Source of the DNA: Thermoleophilia bacterium
GTDB lineage: Bacteria; Actinomycetota; Thermoleophilia; Gaiellales; JAICJC01
Length of the DNA stretch: 33,920 nt
NCBI GenBank assembly: GCA_025927685.1
Contig: JAICKX010000022.1
Location: forward strand, 1 to 33,920
Reading direction: 5' to 3'
In this document: positions 30,278 through 33,920 of the stretch, in pieces
How positions within the stretch are numbered: position 1 is the first letter of the stretch
How the letters are laid out: every line of letters starts with the position of its first letter
Notes under the pieces: model-generated
Seen by the model: only the letters and a program-made list of their open reading frames with translations
Told to the model about the DNA's origin: nothing
Database searches by the model: none
Made by a program: the position numbers and the translations under genes

Positions 30278-32400
30278 CCACCGCTGAGCAGATGCGCGCG
30301 CGCTACCCCGACGCGGAGGGCGACGTGGACCGCGACGGCGTCGCGATCCACTGGGAGCGCTACGGAGACGGCGAGCCGGCGATCCTCTTCCTGCCCACCT
30401 GGTCGATCGTCCACGCTCGGTGCTGGAAGGCGCAGATCCCGTACCTCGCGCGCCGCCACCGCGTCGTCGCCTTCGATCCGCGCGGCAACGGCGGCTCCGG
30501 CCGTCCACTCGATCCCGCCGCCTACGCCGAGGCGGCGTTCGCCGCCGACGCCGTCGCCGTCCTCGACGCGACCGGCACCCGCAGCGCCCTTGTGGTCGGC
30601 CTGTCGCTCGGCGCCCAGCGGGGCCTCATCCTCGCCTCGGAGCACCCGGAGCGGGTCGACGGCCTCGTCCTGCTCGGGCCCGCCGTGCCGCTGGCGGAGC
30701 ACCGTCCCGAGCGGGCGGAGGCGTTCGCGCGCTTCCACGAGGTGCGCACCGACTCCGGGCCGTGGCACCAGCACAACGCCCACTACTGGCGCCGCGACTT
30801 CCCCGGGTTCCTGGAGTTCTTCTTCTCGAGCTGCTTCACCGAATCGCATTCGACGAAGCAGATCGAGGATTGCGTGGGGTGGGGGATGGAGTGCGGGGTC
30901 GAGTGCCTGCTCGCGTCCGAGGACGGCCCCGGCCTCGGTGAGCGGACCGTTGCCGCCGCGCGCGCGGTCACCTGCCCGGTCATGGTGGTCCACGGCGCCG
31001 ACGACGCGATCGTGCCCCATGCGGCGGGCGCCGAGCTGGCGCGGCTCACGGGGGGCGCGCTGGTCACGATCGACGGGGGCGGCCACTGCCCGCAGGCCCG
31101 CGACCCCGTGCGCACGAACCGGCTCCTGCGGGCGGCGGCCGGCGAGACGGGCGCGGAGGCCGGGCCGGCCGCCGACCGGCGCTGGACGCGCGCCCTCGAT
31201 CGTCCGAAGCGGGCGCTCTACGTCTCGTCGCCGATCGGCCTCGGCCACGCGTGGCTCGACGTCGCGATCGCGGACGAGCTGCGCGCGCTGCACCCCGACC
31301 TCGAGATCGACTGGCTCGCGCAGGACCCCGTGACCCGCGTCCTCGAGTCACGCGGTGAGCGCATCCACCCGGCCTCGGCAGACCTTGCGAGCGAGTCGGC
31401 CCACATCGCCTCCGAGTCCGCCGGCCACGACCTGCACGTCTTCCAGGCTATCCGGCGCATGGACGAGATCCTGGTCGCGAATTTCATGGTCTTCCACGAC
31501 CTCGTGGAGCACGACCACTACGACGTGTGGATCGCCGACGAGGGCTGGGAGATCGACTACTTCCTGCACGAGAACCCGGAGCTCAAGACGGCGGCGTACT
31601 GCTGGCTCACCGACTTCGTCGGCTGGCTGCCGATGCCCGACGGGGGCGAGCGCGAGGCCTTCCTGACGGCGGATCTGAACGCCGAGATGATCGAGCACAT
31701 CGCCCGCTACCCGCGGATCCGCGACCGGGCCGTCTTCGTCGGGAATCCCGACGACATCGTGCCGGATGCGTTCGGGCCGGGCCTGCCGCCGATCAGGGAG
31801 TGGGTCGACGAGCACTACGACTTCTCCGGCTACGTGATCGGGCCGCTGCCGGGCCCCGGCGAGCGGGAGGCGCTTCGGGCCGAGCTCGGGTACGGGCCGG
31901 ACGAGCGGGTCTGCATCGCCACGGTGGGCGGCTCGGGCGTCGGCGGCTCGCTCCTGCGCCGGGTCGTCGAGGGGTTCGAGGCGGCCCGGAGCCTGGTCCC
32001 GGGCCTGCGGATGATCGCCGTCGCCGGGCCGCGCATCGACCCGGAGACCCTGCCGCGGCGTGACGGCCTCGACGTGCGCCCGTACGTCCACGAGCTCCGC
32101 CGCCACCTCGCCGTCTGCGACCTCGCCATCGTGCAGGGCGGCCTGGCGACGACGATGGAGCTCGTGGCGGCACGGCGGCCGTTCCTCTACTTCCCGCTCG
32201 GCCACCACTTCGAGCAGCGCTTTCACGTGCGCCACCGGCTCGACCGCTACGGCGCAGGCCGCTGCATGGAGCTCGACGAGGCGACGCCCGACGCGATCGG
32301 CCAGGCGATCGCCGAGGAGATCGGAAGGGAGGTGGCCTATCGCGATGTCGAGACGGACGGCGCGGCCCGCGCGGCGGCGCTGATCGCAGGAGTGCTGTGA
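30274..32400 (+). CDS. Fusion of alpha/beta-hydrolase and GT-B glycosyltransferase (MurG/GT28-like)
   Basis: A 708-residue two-domain protein. Residues 20-285 are an alpha/beta-hydrolase: nucleophile elbow GLSLGAQ (Ser 111), acid in HGADDAIVP (Asp 243/244) and GGGHCPQ (His 271). A short linker leads to a GT-B glycosyltransferase from about residue 312: YVSSPIGLGHAWLDVAIA, GGSGVGGSL, then the nucleotide-sugar region VRPYVHELRRHLAVCDLAIVQGGLATTMEL and PLGHHFEQRFHVRHRL. Both catalytic centres look intact. No membrane helix. The pair could glycosylate and hydrolyse the same small molecule, as in macrolide or xenobiotic modification; the substrate is unknown. It is a single open frame, so a true fusion. 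Confidence 0.82.
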   Translation: MTTAEQMRARYPDAEGDVDRDGVAIHWERYGDGEPAILFLPTWSIVHARCWKAQIPYLARRHRVVAFDPRGNGGSGRPLDPAAYAEAAFAADAVAVLDATGTRSALVVGLSLGAQRGLILASEHPERVDGLVLLGPAVPLAEHRPERAEAFARFHEVRTDSGPWHQHNAHYWRRDFPGFLEFFFSSCFTESHSTKQIEDCVGWGMECGVECLLASEDGPGLGERTVAAARAVTCPVMVVHGADDAIVPHAAGAELARLTGGALVTIDGGGHCPQARDPVRTNRLLRAAAGETGAEAGPAADRRWTRALDRPKRALYVSSPIGLGHAWLDVAIADELRALHPDLEIDWLAQDPVTRVLESRGERIHPASADLASESAHIASESAGHDLHVFQAIRRMDEILVANFMVFHDLVEHDHYDVWIADEGWEIDYFLHENPELKTAAYCWLTDFVGWLPMPDGGEREAFLTADLNAEMIEHIARYPRIRDRAVFVGNPDDIVPDAFGPGLPPIREWVDEHYDFSGYVIGPLPGPGEREALRAELGYGPDERVCIATVGGSGVGGSLLRRVVEGFEAARSLVPGLRMIAVAGPRIDPETLPRRDGLDVRPYVHELRRHLAVCDLAIVQGGLATTMELVAARRPFLYFPLGHHFEQRFHVRHRLDRYGAGRCMELDEATPDAIGQAIAEEIGREVAYRDVETDGAARAAALIAGVL

Positions 32401-32422
32401 ACCAACGACTGGGGGTCAAACC

Positions 32423-33073
32423 ATGTCTCTCGCCGAAGCCGAATCACAGGCGACCGAGGTCGTCTACGACCTCACCGGAACGCTGCTCGAGGTGTGCACG
32501 TGCGGCGTCCTCTGCCCATGCTGGGTCGGGGAGGATCCCGACGGCGGCGACTGCCACTCGGTGCTCTCCTATCACTTCACGGAGGGGACGATCAGGGGCG
32601 TCGACGTCTCGGGCCGGACCATCGCGAACATCGTCCACATCCCCGGGAACGTGCTGACGCCGGGGACCTGGCGGGTGGCCCAGTTCATCGACGACGGCGC
32701 GACCGACGAGCAGTTCGAGGCGCTCCGCGACGCGTACGCCGGGGCTCTGGGCGGCCCGTTGGCCGATCTGGCCGGCCTGGTCGGCGAGGTGCTGACCTGC
32801 GAGCGCGTCCCGATCTCGCACCAGGTGGTCGAGGGCGTCGGGACGCTGGACGTCGCCGACTTCGCCCACTGCGAGATGGCACCGTTCCGCGCCGCCGACG
32901 GCACCATCACCACGATCCGCGACTCGGTCTTCTCGACCGTTCCCGGGTCGCCGGCCTATCTCGCCAAGGCCTCGGTGCAGCGGATCAGCCTGCCGCAGTA
33001 CGGGCTCGAGTGGTCGGAGGGGCAGAACGCGATCCAGGCCGACTACCGGATGATGCACGCGGTCGCCCGGTGA
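32423..33073 (+). CDS. DUF1326 protein with a CTCGxxCPCW motif
   Basis: A 216-residue protein of the DUF1326 family. After YDLTGTLLEV comes CTCGVLCPCWVGEDPDGG with Cys 25, 27, 31 and 33, probably a metal- or thiol-binding site. The remainder is a beta-rich domain with VHIPGNVLTPGTWRVAQFID. Start ATG 32423, 22 bp after the fusion gene, with a ggggg stretch upstream as a possible ribosome binding site. It overlaps the DUF2182 gene by 4 bp, a pairing seen often in bacteria. Function unknown. Confidence 0.85.
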   Translation: MSLAEAESQATEVVYDLTGTLLEVCTCGVLCPCWVGEDPDGGDCHSVLSYHFTEGTIRGVDVSGRTIANIVHIPGNVLTPGTWRVAQFIDDGATDEQFEALRDAYAGALGGPLADLAGLVGEVLTCERVPISHQVVEGVGTLDVADFAHCEMAPFRAADGTITTIRDSVFSTVPGSPAYLAKASVQRISLPQYGLEWSEGQNAIQADYRMMHAVAR

Positions 33074-33882
33074 GCGCAGCCGGCTCGCGCCCGCGGACTC
33101 CCGCCGCCGTCCTCGCCGCGATCCTCGCGGCCTGGGCGGCGGCGGGCCTCGCCCAGGCGGCCGGCGCGGGCGCGGTGCTGCACGGGCATGCCGCCCCGCA
33201 CGACGTCGCCGAGCCGCTGTGGGTGGCGGTGCTCCTGCCGCCGTTCTGGATGAGCGCGATCGCCTTCCTGCTGGCATGGCAGGTGATGGTCGCGGCGATG
33301 ATGCTCCCGTCCAGCCTGCCGATGGTGCGCCTCTTCACGCACGCCGCCCGCCGCCAGGAGCGCTCGACCAGGATCGTGGCGGCGTTCCTGGGCGGCTACG
33401 CGCTCGTGTGGGCGGCCTGCGGCGGAGCGGCGTTCGCGGTGGACGTCGCCCTGCATCGGGCGGGCGGCGCCGTCGGCTGGCTCGACGCACACCCGTCGCT
33501 GGCGCCGGCCGCCGCGCTCGCCGGGGCGGGCGCCTTCCAGTTCAGCGGGCTCAAGGACCGGTGCCTCGACCAGTGCCGCCATCCGGGGCCGTTCCTGATG
33601 CGCCACTACCGCCGTGGTGCGAGGGGCGGATTCGATCTCGGCCGCCGGCACGGGCTGTTCTGCATCGGCTGTTGCTGGGCGCTCATGGCGCTCATGCTCG
33701 TGATGGGCGCCGCCAGCCTCGTCTGGATGGCTGGGCTCGGCGCCGTCATGTACTACGAGCGGGCCGGCCGGCACGGGCGCAGGCTGAGCCCGGTCGTCGG
33801 CGTGCTGCTGGTCGCCTGGGGGCTCCTGGTGGCAGCGCACCCCGGATGGCTCCCCGAGATCGTGGGAGGTATGGCATCGTGA
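33070..33882 (+). CDS. DUF2182 predicted metal-binding membrane protein
   Basis: A 270-residue integral membrane protein with about six or seven helices. The conserved core QFSGLKDRCLDQCRHPGPFL and GLFCIGCCWALM contains the paired Cys motifs that define DUF2182. GTG 33070 overlaps the DUF1326 stop (GTGA). The family is thought to bind a metal in the membrane, but transport or assembly functions are unproven. Last complete gene of the TetR-led cluster in the window. Confidence 0.85.
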   Translation: MSAAGSRPRTPAAVLAAILAAWAAAGLAQAAGAGAVLHGHAAPHDVAEPLWVAVLLPPFWMSAIAFLLAWQVMVAAMMLPSSLPMVRLFTHAARRQERSTRIVAAFLGGYALVWAACGGAAFAVDVALHRAGGAVGWLDAHPSLAPAAALAGAGAFQFSGLKDRCLDQCRHPGPFLMRHYRRGARGGFDLGRRHGLFCIGCCWALMALMLVMGAASLVWMAGLGAVMYYERAGRHGRRLSPVVGVLLVAWGLLVAAHPGWLPEIVGGMAS

Positions 33883-33886
33883 CGCC

Positions 33887-33920
33887 GTGATCGCCGAGGA
33901 GCGCCTCCGCACCCGCCAGC
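33887..33920 (+). CDS. Start of a further gene, cut by the window end
   Basis: GTG 33887, four bases after the DUF2182 stop, opens MIAEERLRTRQ. This resembles the first residues of some winged-helix DNA-binding-domain proteins, but eleven residues are too few to name a family. The close spacing suggests it continues the same operon. Confidence 0.35.
   Translation, partial: MIAEERLRTRQ

Noticed and set aside
1-33920. CRISPR array, insertion sequence, integrase, riboswitch or rRNA.
   Set aside because: No regularly spaced repeats, transposase or recombinase motifs, known riboswitch cores or rRNA sequence were seen on either strand; only the decayed phage-type gene and the short tRNA-end repeat hint at mobile DNA.

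Overview
The window is a high-GC chromosomal segment with densely packed genes, many GTG starts, 4-bp stop/start overlaps, actinobacterial-type LexA boxes (CGAAC-N4-GTTCG) and many promoters of the TAnnnT type lying 6-9 bases before the start codon. This points to an actinomycete-phylum organism, perhaps a deep lineage such as Thermoleophilia. The phylum is a fair inference; the class is a guess from gene content. Most of the window is ordinary chromosome, with one accessory segment (about 18.0-21.5 kb) next to a tRNA gene.

Layout. 0-6 kb: a 5'-truncated recJ, a methyltransferase, a bifunctional RelA/SpoT-type (p)ppGpp enzyme, a PH-domain membrane protein and a YjbR-type protein. 6-11.1 kb: a five-gene minus-strand operon (phosphohexomutase, 4HBT thioesterase, GAF-domain protein, APC permease, metallophosphoesterase). 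11.3-17.5 kb: a GNAT acetyltransferase, a CorA/HIT pair, a LOG-family protein, an unusual SRPBCC-GAF-histidine kinase, a mini ankyrin-like protein and an APH-type kinase, followed by a GFA-family protein on the minus strand.

About 18.0-21.5 kb is a candidate genomic island. It has freer A/T-ending codon use, an APC-superfamily transporter flanked by two mutually similar two-helix membrane proteins, a decayed phage-type DUF5131 gene, and a 10-bp direct repeat of the 3' end of tRNA-Arg(CCG) at its far edge. The divergent promoter inside it carries four GTGATG hexamers spaced 11, 21 and 11 bp, the geometry of an OmpR/PhoB-type regulator box.

21.6-25.9 kb: a plus-strand cluster of DgcA-like N-acetyl-glutamate racemase, DgcN-like (DUF1611) D-glutamate N-acetyltransferase and two tandem M29 aminopeptidases. 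It looks like a module for using D-Glu-containing peptides. 25.9-29.6 kb: a divergent dihydropteroate-synthase-like gene; a LexA-controlled LysM membrane protein (YneA/ChiZ-like) coupled to an unknown 78-residue protein; RNase Z, a methyltransferase and a UDG-like protein. 29.6-33.9 kb: a TetR gene with paired dyad operators heads a probable operon encoding an alpha/beta-hydrolase fused to a GT-B glycosyltransferase, then DUF1326 and DUF2182 proteins. A further gene starts at the window end.

The most promising little-described systems are the transporter flanked by paralogous membrane proteins with its phased box, the SOS-controlled LysM plus 78-residue pair, and the TetR / hydrolase-glycosyltransferase / DUF1326 / DUF2182 operon. 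Family assignments are from reading motifs by eye; no database search was run.
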